The notes under the pieces are model-generated. The model was not told the DNA's origin. It saw nothing but the letters and a program-made list of their open reading frames with translations, and did not search any database. Of a DNA stretch of 64,000 bases, positions 25,771 through 37,851 are shown piece after piece. The translations under genes were made by a program, and so were the position numbers. The stretch spans positions 6,944,001 to 7,008,000 of the forward strand of contig NW_020825288.1 of assembly GCF_003286085.1 (NCBI RefSeq). The letters run 5' to 3'. The stretch is from Drosophila persimilis. Taxonomy: Eukaryota; Arthropoda; Insecta; Diptera; Drosophilidae. Positions within the stretch are counted from its first letter, which is position 1; every line of letters begins with the position of its first letter.

Positions 25771-25917
25771 TTAACCCACCTAAACCCCTCTATTTAAATA
25801 GGAAACAACTTACGTTGAACAGCGGAGGATAATACTGCTAATAATTAATGGTGTAGGTCCATCCTATCCCACATCTTTACTTAAAAAAAGACCACGACAT
25901 TTTTCACAGCGGGTTAA
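25771..25917. mobile_element. Candidate piggyBac-type MITE remnant, copy 2
   Basis: This is a second TTAA-bounded segment, beginning CCCACCTAAACCCCTCTATTTAAA and ending CAGCGGG before TTAA. The left 30 bp match copy 1 closely and the right flank GGGTTAATCGTTC matches as well. The interior is shorter (139 bp) and more diverged. It is preceded directly by three ATATACCG strings. Confidence 0.38.
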
Positions 25918-28005
25918 TCGTTCACTGTCCAAATGTTTAGCTATTATTAGCTAAATAGAGCCCTCTGCACTAAATTTATTGAGGAATCAATTTTTTACAA
26001 GATTGGCTAATTTTTTGCATGCCTTTCGGATTTTTTTTTATAAAATAAAGGTCAACAAAAAATGAAACGTACATATGGATAAGAAAATTCTCGCCCATGG
26101 ACAGGTTCATCTATAAGCATGGAATTTGTATACCCCTCACTTTTGTTTCTTTTAATTGCAGCTTTGGATATATATGTACAAGCGTTTCACGGTATCTAAA
26201 GTACTGCACAAAGTCCAAACATGCCGATAAGTTTAGCAAACGAGAAATTGTTAATATAGTGTGATTTTATTAAATGACGTCATATTCCCATCAATAGTTT
26301 TATAAGTGAAGGAACGGCTTCACATACCTTATACTATGCCTATATGTAAATATTTGTCTGCTTGACCGCTGTTGTTGTACTAAGTTAATAGGTTTACATA
26401 GTTTTGGGCCCATATCCAAGGTCAGGCCGAGTGACATGCGACATTAAACGACCTAATTGGCCAGACGAGACGTGCCTAGAAGCAAAACAAAATGTAAAAG
26501 TAAAGCAAATACATATAAAAACAACAACAAAAAAATAAAAACACTTTCGCGCTCGCGGCGGTAGTTGGAGCGTAGCAACAACAGTTAGCACAAACGAAAG
26601 TGAAAAGAGTTGAAAACCACATGGCAGCGAAACGGGGAATGGTAATAGATCGATGTGGGATGAGCGTAGTTTCAATAACGCTGAATCATCAGTCGGGCAG
26701 AGGCCCAGCAGCTGGAATTTCGTGGCCTCTCTTCCTTTCGCTTTGACCAGGCCGATTAGTCATTTTCAAGTGTGGCCCAGACAAAGGATTGGGATTTATC
26801 ATCATATTTTTCTTTTTGGCGCGATGTCCAAATCGGGAACTGAGGGAGTGTGGCAAGTACCTGCCCGACCGATGAACAAGGGTTCAGGGGTTGAGATTGA
26901 GGCACAGGTCGGACGGAGCATGCAAAAACCAACCCTCGCGCCAAAAAAGACGGAAAAAAGAACGCACACAAACTGAAAAGAATGTGTGAAAGTTGCGGGA
27001 TCCTTCCCCCCGCCTGATCACGTCAACCCCCTGACGACTGATTACAGCCGCTGCGTCATTCCTCTTTTGAATGCAGAGTGTGCGAGGCTTCCGTGTGTGT
27101 ATTTGTATCTGTTCTATGTACGTGCTGGGGTCCACAGATGACTACTTTTGGCTACTACGCCGAAAGGAAAGCAGCTTGTCAATGGAAAAACTCAAGCTGT
27201 TTTCGGTGGTACTACGCCGCTCAAAATTAGTGCATTGCCCACGTACTACGACGTCACGTAAGCAGCGGAAGACAACGGAACTCTCTCTCTCTCTCTCTCT
27301 CTTTCGAATGAATGAAACTGTCGCACGCGCTGGCCATAAGGTTAAATGCTGCTGTTAATGTTAATGGGAGAGCAAGCAAAGGAGTGGAAGAGTGCCCCTA
27401 CTCTGTGGATTTTTTGTATGAAAGAGATTGTCGAGAAAATCTAAGTTTATTTCTGGAATAATCATTATTCTACTCACACTCCAGAGCGAAAGAGTGCGGC
27501 GACTGAGAGGGGTGGTAGGTAGCTGCTGACGTCACGTGCCTCTAATTAATAAATGAGCTCATTAAAGAATTCGTTCTCTTATTTTCTCTCCTCTGCATCA
27601 GCTGGCTGGGTCTTTTTTTCCGCGCTCTGTGTTTGTGTGGGTGTGTGCAGTGTGCAATATGTGGATTCTGTTTGTGGCGGTTGCACTTCCCCCAGCTGTA
27701 AAATTTATCTAGGGTCGCCAGCTATATTTAGTGCGTGGGGTGGTGTGTTTGTGTCTGTGTTTCGCCCTCGTCTTTGACATGCATCATAAATTCTGCCTTA
27801 CCCCCCCGCCCCCCCACTACACAGACACACAGATGCAACCTGCCCCCATGTCATCCGCCCCCCTGCTCTTTCTCTCTCTTTACCTTTGCTGCGGCTTTTT
27901 CTTATTTCATTTTTTGAGGCATCTGTAAATTTTGCGCCAATTTCTGCGGCTGCGGCTGCTGGTGCCGCTGTTGCCCTCATCATCATCTCAGACAGAGACA
28001 GAGGA

Positions 28006-28013
28006 AAACAGCA

Positions 28014-28047
<34 letters not shown>
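28006..28047. repeat. GA dinucleotide microsatellite
   Basis: Nearly pure GA run of about 40 bp with one GGGA interruption. A CT run of about 20 bp lies at 27281-27302. Confidence 0.85.
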
Positions 28048-28048
<1 letters not shown>

Positions 28049-31000
28049 GTCATTGTGAATACCTGCCTGCTAGTAATTTTGAGCAAAAATGTATTTTGCG
28101 CCAAAAACCAAAACCTGAATCTGACACAGCCCGGTGCACGATACCCGGTGCATGGTGCCAGGCAGGGTCCCGGTGCCTGGTGCCCGGTGGCACTCTCTTC
28201 CCGTTTCCGCACTTGAAATACATCCACACCACATCCTTTAGCCCCATAGCCCCTGTCTCATCCTCACATTGGGACATCTTGTTGAGCTGCTGCTCAAGCT
28301 GGAACAAGTGCTTTGCTTTTTTTTTGTTCTTTCCTTTCTTTCAGGTTTCATTTCTTGAGGAGCAGGAGGCAGAGACGGCTCACAGAGAATTCTCGTTTTT
28401 GAGCCGCCAAAAGTAACATCTGCTCCCCAAAAACCATAGACATGGTCCCAGGAATTGTCGTTGTTTCATTCCTTTTTGGCATTTGGTTTTTTGGCCTTGC
28501 CCTGCATTAAAACAGAGCCAAGGGAAAAGGGTTGAGGGCATTCGGATTGTGCTAGGGAGTTTGGATTGCCCTAAACCACAGAGTCACCAATCAATCGAAA
28601 GCCTTGGGGATAGGATTGCATATAACCGTTCTTGAGTGTTCTTAAGGAATGAGAAAATCACTGCTAATTGCTGGCATTGTTCCTTGATGGGGGTTTTGGA
28701 AGAGGCAAATAAATGGCATACTAGAATATATATTTTAAAGAAGTAATCTTTAATGACCTTTTATATACTGTTCCGAACTATTTTCGAAACGGATTATATC
28801 ATTTAAATGACGATTCTTCAACAAAAGAATTTACGTCTCATCCACAGTCAACGCCTGTTGATAAGGTCTGGTATTACCCTTAAGGTCCTCTACAATCTAT
28901 CGGGTTTTCAAGCGCATTTGAACTTCGACTTTTCCTATCTGAATTTGCCGTTTGCCCTTGGCCGGTTACCCTACCCCTGGCTGGGCCGCCGAGCGCTAAT
29001 TTGCTTCATTTATCTTTCCTGCTTTCGAACAGAACCGAAACCCACTGTCTCTGCACATCAGCAAAACAATTACTCTACGGGACTCTAAGGGGCCTTAATT
29101 GCAGCAGCACTCTCGTTTTGGTTCTGGTTCTGGTTCTGTTTCTGTTTCTGGTTGGAAGTTTCTCTCTTATCTGGCCACATAAATCTCACGCGCCTCCGAT
29201 TGCAGCGGAAAGTGTCCCGTTCTAAGCATTGGCTCTGTCCAGCGCATAGATAAGAGCCGGCACCGCAATTAGGCTTCGTCGTAATAGAGGAGCGTACGAT
29301 ATCTGAGGTCTCTCTCGGGGACTCTTTCTCCCCAAGGAGTCCAGTCCAGCAGCTGGCCGGTTTCGTGTGACCAACAACTAAAGATCTGTTGACCACTGTC
29401 CAAGCTCGTAATTTACAGTAGGAGAAGGTGAGTCTGAGGCTGATGGGAGGGTTGGGATGGGTTAGAGGATAGCGTTAACAAATCGCATGTGTGAATTATG
29501 TCCAAAGTGGGTCGCGGTCGCGGGCATAAATCAAATGAGCGGACTCCTCCAGTGGGTCACTTTGGCTATGCCTCGATGGCCATTGCATGCGGCACGCCAG
29601 TTGTAAGTTCTTCGATGCCCAAGACATGACACGACTCGACTTGACCCACTTGTATAAATCTTGCTGGGTGTGCTTCTCGGGCCGTTATTTTTCACACCCA
29701 AACCAAAACTGGTTGAGAATGCGAAAAAACAAGCGACAATTGTCGCTGCCACAAACGGAGGGGAGACTCCGCATGGAGTGGGTTTTGTAGTGGAGTCGCC
29801 GGGGCAGTCACTTGGAAAATGCCAAACAAAGGAGACCGACTGTGATACACCAGCATAATAATTGATCGCTGAGAGCTGCAGTGCTGAAGAGCGGCTTTCC
29901 AACTGGTTTTCCCACTCCACTGAATGGTTTTCCTTAATTTCCTACATTTTATCCAGTTTTTATTGCCCTCGTGTTGGACCGTTTTCCATTGTCTAAGATT
30001 TGTGCCTCTTTTCTTCTAGTTTCTCTTTGAATTTTTTTTTACCATTTCCCTCTCAGACAAAAGAGTTTCGTAAGCTGAAAGTTTTCCCCTATTTGAGGTT
30101 GCATTCGAATGAGTTATGGCCCGATCTTTTAGTGGTGGTGGTGGTGGCTTCATTTCTTATGCATTTCGGATCAGATCCCGACAAGCTCCGAGGGAAGCCG
30201 AATGAGGGTAGGGGAAATGTGAATGGACTCTATTAATGTAATACGATATGCGGTGCATGAAAAATCAAATGAGCTGGTCTCCCCTCTCCCTCTCCCTCCT
30301 GGTCATGGTCCTGGTCTGGTCATTTCACTCCGCCTGTCAGGGTTCCCGATGTTAATGTTGATGCATCTGTATCTGTATCTGTATCTCGCGGTGCGCTAAG
30401 CTGACAGCATCTGGTCAAGATGGTCAGACGTTCGCCAAGCGAAACTATTTCTGGCATATTACATTTCTCGTACAACTTACATGGATTTTGCATTTGATCG
30501 GACCGACGCGACGGCGCACGCGCCCTTATGCCGAGAGTGTGCACAGCTGCCCAAATATTTCGCCCTCGACTGTCAAACAAGTCGCTCAGCTGATCAGCTG
30601 CATTCCGCCTGCTCACTGTCTCCCTCCCACACACCCACCACACATCTAATTTTACACTCTTTACTTATGCTCCCTGTCTCCCTCTGTTGGCCCCTGCTCT
30701 TATGACAGGGCCCTTTGTCTGTCGGCGGCTTGCATCATTTTTTCTGTTTATTTTTGTCGGCTGCTATTTTAGTTTACTTTTCCTCTTGGATTTTCATTAA
30801 ATTTTCTTTGTTTTATTCCGTTGGGCTGCTTGTCGCATGCCACCACGCCCCTACATGGCTGATGTCATTTTTACGGCAAACCAATGCACATGCACACATG
30901 CTATGCTACTTACATACATGTGTGTGTGCGTGCGTGTGCGTGTGCGTGTGCGCCGGTTGCATCTCTGAGAAGCAGCGGACGAGGCGTCGCGGCCGGCTTC

Positions 31001-33055
31001 CTGTCGAAATAATGAAAAATAAAGGAAATGAAAATGAATATTGAGCCGACACTCTAATATAAAAAAGATAAAGAGAGAGAGAGAAACCACATATATACTT
31101 CGGGAATTCAAATATAATTTGTATGTACTAACAATTTGGAAATCAGACGAATTAAAAGCTTACATGCATACATACATACATACATATGTAGGAATCTACG
31201 AGTATTACAATAGCTTGAGCTTTGTAAAGTTCAAGAGAGCAATTAGAGGGGGCCAATGCAATAGCTATACATATATATGTATGTATGGATAAGTCATCTT
31301 GAATACACACTCAAATTTTTTGCATTGCGTTTATCGCGTACACGCAGCGCTTTTTTCTATGTACATAAGACCCGGCTCTTGCCACGAATCGAGCAATATC
31401 TCAACGAAACGATCAAATTGCATGTAATTCAAGTGGCTGTTGACATATGTTTCTCAAACACGATAAGAGTGTGTTTATTTGATTGTTTTGTGCTCTACAA
31501 ATGCTCCACCATCATGTCTATTATTTCCCAATTTGGACATGCAAAGAGTTGATGGTTGCCCTGCACATCCGTCATATTAAATTTCAAACTTCCCATAAAG
31601 TTTTTTCTGACATATAGATTATTTATAGAGCTGCAGAGATATTTCAATTAACAGAGTCATTATGCAATCCATTGAATTGTATCCCCGAGTTCAATGCTTG
31701 CCCTAGTTTACTGGACATATGGCCCCGCATTCATGTTCTTCGTCTTTTTCGATGGGTATTGGAACGTGCGCTGTATCCCGACGAATATTGAACGTAATGA
31801 TATGTTATGATGGGGCGGCCGCTCCGCTCCGCTTCGAGTGCCTCTGGGTGTTTGGCTGTCTGTCTGTCTGGCTGTCTGTCCGTCGTGCTCTCGCTAATCG
31901 ACTGATTTTTCTACCGTTAAGTGGTGTTAAGTGCTACCACAACGAAAGCCAAGTCAAAAAAAAAATGGTCTTCTTATTAATGAGCTTGAATTTCATTGTG
32001 TGGCAGAGTTCTTCACACCGTTCGCATAATTAACCAGATGCTATCATTGACGTTTTTCGCTGATCTCTGCATTTTGGGTGATTCACAATTTTCTGAATTT
32101 CCGCTGGCAGCATAAACATAAATGACATTCAATGTCCTCTCTCTCTCACGGAACATTAGCAGCTGATGACGTACTCCAAGTATGCGGGCTCTTCGGTAAT
32201 GCTCCCGCTCCCCTGCCTGTCGATAGTGAATCGTACTTTTTTTTTATTTTTGGAATTTGCTGTGGTATTGATTGATCTATGGGGGTGACTGGTCCAATAG
32301 GTTCATAAATTGAGCGGGGCCTTTTAACAAATGCACTTTTTATTGCCTTGTTCTCCAAACGCTTTCTACAAGGAATCGATGAGTTCGGGTCACTAATGTC
32401 ACTTCTACTTCCGTGGAAAACTCAAGATGCATTAAAAAAAATCAGCCAAATCAAATACTCAGGATCACTAAGTCAAATATACATATAACTAACTTAGAAC
32501 ACGATCGTTTAAAATAGTAGTTTCATTCAAGAGCATAGATTGATCTGCAGGGCTACCTCCAGTACTCGAACTTTCTTTATTTCATTGCATTTCAATGTGC
32601 CTAGCCCAATTCTGGTTCCCGCTGAGTTCTATTATTGATAAATTCTAATAAACAGCCATTAACGTAAAACAAACGAAGGTTGATATTCTTATTTTGAAAA
32701 TACAATTTGAAATTCCGCCGAATTTCGAAATCGAAACATATCGCGCATAACAGCACACAATTGTTAACATAGCATTGGCGCAGATTTTTGGTATTTTTCG
32801 ATATTTTTCAGAATTCAATCGATAGCAGCATCAATATTATAATCATTAACAGCATCGATATCAATTTAATGAAATCTAAAAACATCGATGTTTGAGAAAA
32901 AACATCGATGATTCAAATTCAAAAAATGTCTATTTGGCGCTCAAGTTTGGTGGGACTTTTTTTGGATTTTCTCTGGGATTTTTCCTCGCCACAATGTCCT
33001 TTTTTTCCCTAAACTTACGGCGCATTCCATCCTCACTTACGTTTTCTTACGTCTT

Positions 33056-34620
33056 ATGTTGCTGGCAACATTCAATTTGTATGGGCCAGACTCATGTGCG
33101 GTGAAATCGAGCAGCATTGTTGCCCAACATGGCGCGGATAAAGCAACATTTTGCATACCCTGGGAAATGGATATTATAGAACTGAGAGAATGTTTGTCAT
33201 CTAAGGCACCAATAAAGGCCAAAACTAGTCAGTTTCTGTTTTAAAGGTATTTCAACGATATTTTGAAGGTTTTGGTCTACATACAGAAACCAAGAATGGG
33301 TATCGGGATCGAGATATATTTACAAGACCCTAATCATATGCATTAATATGTCCAAAACAGAGCAATCTGAGATAATTTCTATATTAATTACGTTTTAAAA
33401 CAGCTTGGAAAACCAGTTTCTTCATATATATCAACGAAATAGGGTATAGCTGAGCCCAAACTCCGGTTGACGTGACATTTCATACTCACTTACGTTGCCA
33501 CTGTTTTTTTGTTGACCTTTTTTGCCTAAATTGAGGGATTCGTCGTATTTGTTGCATCGGTAATGGGCCGGTTGACAACATTTAAATCTTTGTCGCTCAC
33601 ATTCAAAAAAGTTAGATTTGGCGCGCACCAATCGGTATATTTTGTATATTTCGGTGCTGTTCTGAGGGTCATACTGTAGAAATACTGGTTTTCGCCGCGC
33701 TCCCATGGTATTTTTGTCCATTTTCTTCAATCTATTAATTTAATTTTCAATTTTATATAGAAATCCAATAAATGCAAATATTTGGAATAGACCAATCATG
33801 TATAGAATTGATTCATCAATCGTACAAAATTGAGTGGGCATGGCTAAATGTTCCATATAGATAGTATTATTCAACGGAACAAAGAATTGGTAGTTTTTTG
33901 AATTGAATTTGATTTCGCCGCAGTTCGCCGCAGTTCGCTTTAGCAACAATGAGTCTCGTTCCATACACAATGTTGCACATTCCATACACACTGTTGCGGC
34001 AACATTTACTTGAAAACCGTTTTTTGGTCAAAATAAAATACATAAAGGTAATTAAAAGAAGCAATCTTGTAGAAAATGCATTTATCTATGGGATAAAGCC
34101 AAGTGGGCAAATCTATATAGCTTGAAATATAGGCAATACCCGATTCGCCGCAGTTTCGCTTTTGCAACAATGAGTTTCATTCCATACACAAACATGTTGC
34201 TAATTCCATGCACACATACCCTGGGGCAAATGGATGTTATAGAATTGTGAATATGTTTGTCTTCCAAGGCTCCGTGGGTATCAGGATCGACATAAATATA
34301 CACAGGATACTAATAATGTACTTGAATATGTCTAAAGAATATCAATTTGAGAAAAGGTCTTAATAAATTTCGTTTGATCTTCATATAAAATTAGCGAAAT
34401 AGGGTGTACAAAGTGCTATACACGAATCACGTCTTTAAATACCAGCAACATTGCGACTCTTTTTTGGTTGGACTTTTTCGCTTAACCCTGTTTTTACAAT
34501 AAATACAATAAAAGCAAGGATTAAAAACTATCCAATCTTGTAGAAAATTGATTCATCACTCGTATAAAATTATGTGGGCATGGCTAAATGTTCTATATAG
34601 CTAGTAATATTCGACGGAAA
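33056..34620. repeat. Cluster of degenerate duplicated repeat units
   Basis: Several blocks occur twice in the same order and orientation: GGGCATGGCTAAATGTT at 33836 and 34576; CATACCCTGGG with AAATGGAT about 33150 and 34210; GGGTATC(G/A)GGATCGA about 33298 and 34274; GAAATAGGGT about 33435 and 34396. Block-to-block distance varies from about 740 to 1060 bp, as expected of old copies with indels. The strings GCAACATT/AATGTTGC recur throughout. No transposase frame is visible. This is most likely a nested remnant of a dispersed non-coding repeat family; a DINE-1/INE-1-like helitron origin is possible but unproven. Confidence 0.6.
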
Positions 34621-34661
34621 ATCAAAATCGAGTAATATGTAAAATATAACTGGAATTCGTC

Positions 34662-34708
34662 AGTATATTTACGGTATATTTTGGTATATTTCTGAGGGTC
34701 AGACCGTA
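34662..34708. promoter_or_regulatory. TATATTTACGGTATATTTTGG / GGGTCA promoter-type motif upstream of larsen
   Basis: Repeated GGTATATTT units are followed by TGAGGGTCAGACCG, resembling Ohler motif 1 (core GGTCACACT), typical of housekeeping Drosophila promoters. It ends about 86 bp before the lsn start codon. A very similar string lies at 33630-33675. The core deviates from consensus, so binding is uncertain. Confidence 0.35.
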
Positions 34709-34793
34709 TATGTTATCAGCTGTTCTATTGTTTTGTTTTTTTTTTGCTGTCTAATTTGTAATTTAAAAAAGAAAACAAAAGAAAAATTTAAGC

Positions 34794-35683
34794 ATGCGGC
34801 GCCGCGCGGGACTGGGCGCTATTCAACAGCAAAAGCTAGCCGCCGAAAAGTACAAGGACAAAGGCACAGACCTGCAGGAATCGCAGCTGGAGCAAATGAC
34901 AAAGCAAATGGATGTTTTCCGGCTCAAACTAGAGGAGTTCGCAATGAAACACAAAGAGGACATTCGCAAGAACGCGCAGTTTCGCAAGCAATTCCAGGAA
35001 ATGTGCGCTGCCATTGGCGTTGATCCGCTGGCCACGGGCAAGGGCTTCTGGAGCGTCCTGGGCATGGGCGACTTCTACTACGAATTGGGTGTTCAAGTGG
35101 TCGAGGTGTGCCTGGCGGCCAACCACAAGACGGGCGGTCTGATGGAGCTGGACGAGCTGCGCCGGCGTCTGGTAGCGGCCCGTGGCCAGAGTGCAGTTCA
35201 CCAGGAGATCACCAAAGAGGACATACTGATGGCAGCCAAAAAGCTGAGCATATTTGGAAATGGGTAACGTAACTCTAACACAGATACCCATTCGTCCAGA
35301 ACTGCTAACTTCCGATTTTACTTTCAGTTTTGTTGTGCACAAGCTGGGCAAAGGCAAGTACATCGTTCAGTCCATTCCCGGGGAGCTGAGCATGGAGGAG
35401 ACCAACATCTTGAATGCTGCATCCAATACCGAACAGGGCTGCGTCACACAATCTCAGCTAATGCAGGACTTGGGGCAAGTCTTTGAGCACAATCTAAAAG
35501 TTGTACATTTTAATTGGTTTCCTAATGTTGCTCCTCAGATGGACCGACTACCGGGCCAGGCAATCGCTTGACAAGGTCCTGGGGGAGGGCCTCTGCTGGA
35601 TAGACAGGCAAGCGGACGAGGAGCCTGCCTATTGGTTCCCCAGCTTGTTTCCCGGTCGCAATGCTCAGGCTACTGCCTTGTAG
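34794..35683 (+). CDS. lsn: Vps22/SNF8 subunit of ESCRT-II (larsen)
   Basis: This gene encodes the EAP30/Vps22 subunit of ESCRT-II, which acts on endosomes to sort ubiquitinated cargo into multivesicular bodies. Exons 34794-35263, 35328-35474 and 35539-35683 give 253 residues, close to the roughly 258 of human SNF8. The N-terminal MRRRAGLGAI is the family's conserved start. A helical hairpin (about 20-75) is followed by two winged-helix regions, the second ending WIDRQA...YWFPSLF. The second intron (35475-35538) begins GC, not GT: exon...TTGGG then GCAAGT, a strong GC-AG donor. Using it restores the conserved LGWTDYRARQSL; no GT donor does. The stop at 35681 is only 80 bp from the converging coiled-coil gene. 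Confidence 0.95.
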
Positions 35684-35762
35684 CTTCGCCTTATTACAAA
35701 CTACTAGTATTTATGCCATAACATAACTAATATACGTATATTTGTATAGTTTGCAAGCTATT

Positions 35763-37390
35763 CTAAATGGTATGGTTTCTGGTGTTTTCCCCCTTTAAAA
35801 TCGTTATTTCGGCCTTCAGCTCTGAGTTCATATCCATAAGACGTCTGACCTCCTGCTGAAACTTTGTCGTTAGGTCATTCCTTGCCTTCTTGTACTCTTC
35901 GTTTATTTTTCTTTGGTGCTGGATGTATTCGCTCACTCGAGTCTCGTAGATCTTGCTGCGGAACCCAAGTATGTTAGATATTATCGAGGAATACTGTTTG
36001 TATTAGTCTTACAGTTCGGATATTTTCTGCTTGTCGTCGTTCAGACGCTGGCTAGTGTCTTGCAGCTCAGCGTAGAGTTTTTCATTCTGATCTAAAACCT
36101 CATTATACTTTCTCTCCAATTGAGTGTAGCGTGTCAGCAGCGCTTGCATTTTCGCTACGTGCTCCGCTTTATGGTGTTTGAGCTGCAATCGATAGGTAAG
36201 AAAAACGAGATTAAGGAACAAGGCTGCCGTGTTTGTCGTAGCACTAACCTTCTCGCGATGCTTGGATCTTAGCACTTCTACCTCGTTGTCTACACGTTTG
36301 GCTTCTTCCTTCAAGATGACGCCCATATTTTTGGCCAGCTGAGTCAGTTCCACTTTGTAGCCCTCGGATCGTCTCTCCGCATCGGTCTTTTCCCGGGCAG
36401 CCGACTCGCTGAGGTTCAGGGCTTCCTGGACCTTGGCCATGGCCACTTCCTCCCGCTTGTGGCTCTCCCTGAGCAGCTGTTGAGCGTCATGCAGACGCTG
36501 CTCGTAATCCATGAGCTGCTGCTTCAGAGCGGCTATTTCCATTGAGTTCTCGTAATTGACCGCCGACTGGTGTTCCTGCTCCTGTAGCTTCGCCTGCATT
36601 TCCAGGAGCTGCTTACCGCTGCGGTGTTTTTGCTCGTGCATAACCTGAATCATCTCTGCCTGTGCGCGTATGTCGTTTTTTTGGCTGTCGACCCTACCCT
36701 CCAGCATTTTAATAGCTTGAATGTACTTATTGATGATCTATAAATTTCGGCGAGGTAAAAACAGTTCGTATTAAGGCCAAACTTTTCTGGGTATGGTTAA
36801 TGCACCTTGTCGTCGCCCGAGTCTTGAAGCTGTTTCCGGTAGTTCTTTAGCTCTTTCTCCATGTTATCGATGGTACGCTGTGAGCACTCATGGATCATTT
36901 TCAGGCTGCCTCGCTCCTTCTGCAGAAAATCGATCTGTTTCAAGGCAGTAGCCAGGGCGTCTTCGGTCATCTGGCTTCGCTGCTGGACCTCCTCAATGCC
37001 ACCTGGCTTTCTTGTGTCCGCCAGCTTGTATCTGGCCAACTCCTGGCGGAGCTGCTGGTTTTCCCCCACCACCTCGGCTACGTTGTCCATCAGATGCTGA
37101 ACCTTATCACGAAACTTCGACATGTCCTCGTTGGTATTGTCTATTAGGTGCTCTACATCGCTGCTTATATCGAAAGTGCCTCTGCAAGAGATGATGTGAC
37201 TTATTTGGTTGTTGGACTCCGCTCTAACTTACCTGGGGGCCGATAAATTGTTCTGCTCCTGTGTCATGTGGTTTCTCTCGTACCAAGCATAGGCTGAAAA
37301 TTTCGAATTCGTTTACAAATCTATGCGAGTGTGTCAATTAGTATTTGACAGCTCGACTCAGAAACAGGTACAATATTTACACGCATTCAT
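35763..37390 (-). CDS. Coiled-coil protein, probable centriole/cilium component
   Basis: Exons, transcription order: 37390-37381, 37293-37233, 37181-36806, 36737-36249, 36182-36013 and 35955-35763, giving 432 residues. All five introns are short GT-AG. The protein starts MNASYAWYERNHM and is almost entirely heptad-rich coiled coil from about residue 45 to the end, without any other domain, signal peptide or membrane segment. It is divergent from Chibby across 110 bp holding an Rfx X-box, so a role in the ciliary base is likely. The stretch EALNLSESAAREKTDAERR and what follows remind me of SCLT1 (a distal-appendage protein), but coiled coils align easily and I do not claim orthology. The first 10-base exon is the least certain part; without it translation could begin at MTQEQNN (37267). 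Confidence 0.8.
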
Positions 37391-37430
37391 TTTGCCTGGC
37401 CGTTCTGTTGTGACCAACGTCCCGGTGTCG

Positions 37431-37445
37431 GTTGTCCCTGGCAAC
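37431..37445. promoter_or_regulatory. X-box (Rfx binding site) in a bidirectional promoter
   Basis: GTTGTCCCTGGCAAC is a perfect match to the Drosophila Rfx consensus GYTRYY-N(1-3)-RRHRAC with a 3-base spacer. It lies 55 bp upstream of the Chibby start and 40 bp upstream of the coiled-coil gene's start on the other strand. Rfx drives genes for sensory-neuron ciliogenesis, and Chibby is a known ciliary protein in flies. Confidence 0.75.
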
Positions 37446-37500
37446 GCAACCCCAGCTAGTAATTGAGTTGGTCAACTTTTTCTTTTAGTTTCACTCTGCG

Positions 37501-37851
37501 ATGCCGCTGTTCAACAAGAAATTCGAGTCCAAGCCGATACCGCTGCGTCAGAATCGATGCAATATTGGCATTCCTGCTGTCGCCGAGGATCTTGATGACT
37601 TTCGCCAGATTTCGCTGAATCTGGGCAACAAGGAGCTGCGCTTTGCCGATGGCATCTGGATGCACTCGACGCGCAAGGGCGATGTGGACGATATGCTGCG
37701 TCTGAAAAAGAAGTTCCGTGTCCTGGAAGAGGAGAACAATATGTCCAATTTGAAGATGGAATTTATGCTGGATCTACTGGCGGAGCAGGCATCGGAATTG
37801 AACGAACTAAAGCCGAGGGAAAAGAGCACATTTGAAAATGTAAAGAAATAA
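37501..37851 (+). CDS. Cby: Chibby
   Basis: A single exon of 116 residues. Chibby is a small conserved protein of the ciliary transition zone and basal body, first described as a beta-catenin antagonist in vertebrates. The family signature is clear: MPLFNKKFESKPIPLR at the start (human Chibby begins MPFFGNTFSPKKTPPR), ELRFADGIWM in the middle (human LKFENGQW) and a C-terminal coiled coil, LEEENNMSNLKMEFMLDLL, about residues 68-100. The stop codon overlaps a perfect AATAAA (37847-37852), so the 3' UTR must be very short. It shares its 110 bp promoter and X-box with the coiled-coil gene on the opposite strand. Confidence 0.95.
   Translation: MPLFNKKFESKPIPLRQNRCNIGIPAVAEDLDDFRQISLNLGNKELRFADGIWMHSTRKGDVDDMLRLKKKFRVLEEENNMSNLKMEFMLDLLAEQASELNELKPREKSTFENVKK

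Larger units (their letters stand above)
24782..34793. other. 10 kb non-coding interval upstream of larsen
   Basis: The first 300 bp should contain the promoter of the CDK-inhibitor-like gene; a DRE-like TTATCGATGG lies near 25070. Beyond it are two TTAA-bounded repeats (25296-25479, 25771-25917), CT and GA microsatellites (27281-27302, 28006-28047), a GTGTGC run (about 30920-30953) and a degenerate repeat patch (about 33056-34620). I find no splice-compatible exon. Long-looking frames at 27886-28416 and 33431-33730 are composition or repeat artefacts. Confidence 0.5.

Noticed and set aside
27886..28416. 176-residue plus-strand frame
   Set aside because: It runs through a GA microsatellite and Ser/Arg/Glu low complexity, with no splice sites or conserved motif.
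33431..33730. Minus-strand frame with several cysteines (99 residues)
   Set aside because: It lies within the degenerate repeat patch and includes the ATATACC promoter-type motif, so it is not a likely gene.
37548..37829. Minus-strand 93-residue frame over Chibby
   Set aside because: Antisense shadow of the Chibby exon; Ser/Phe-rich without motif.
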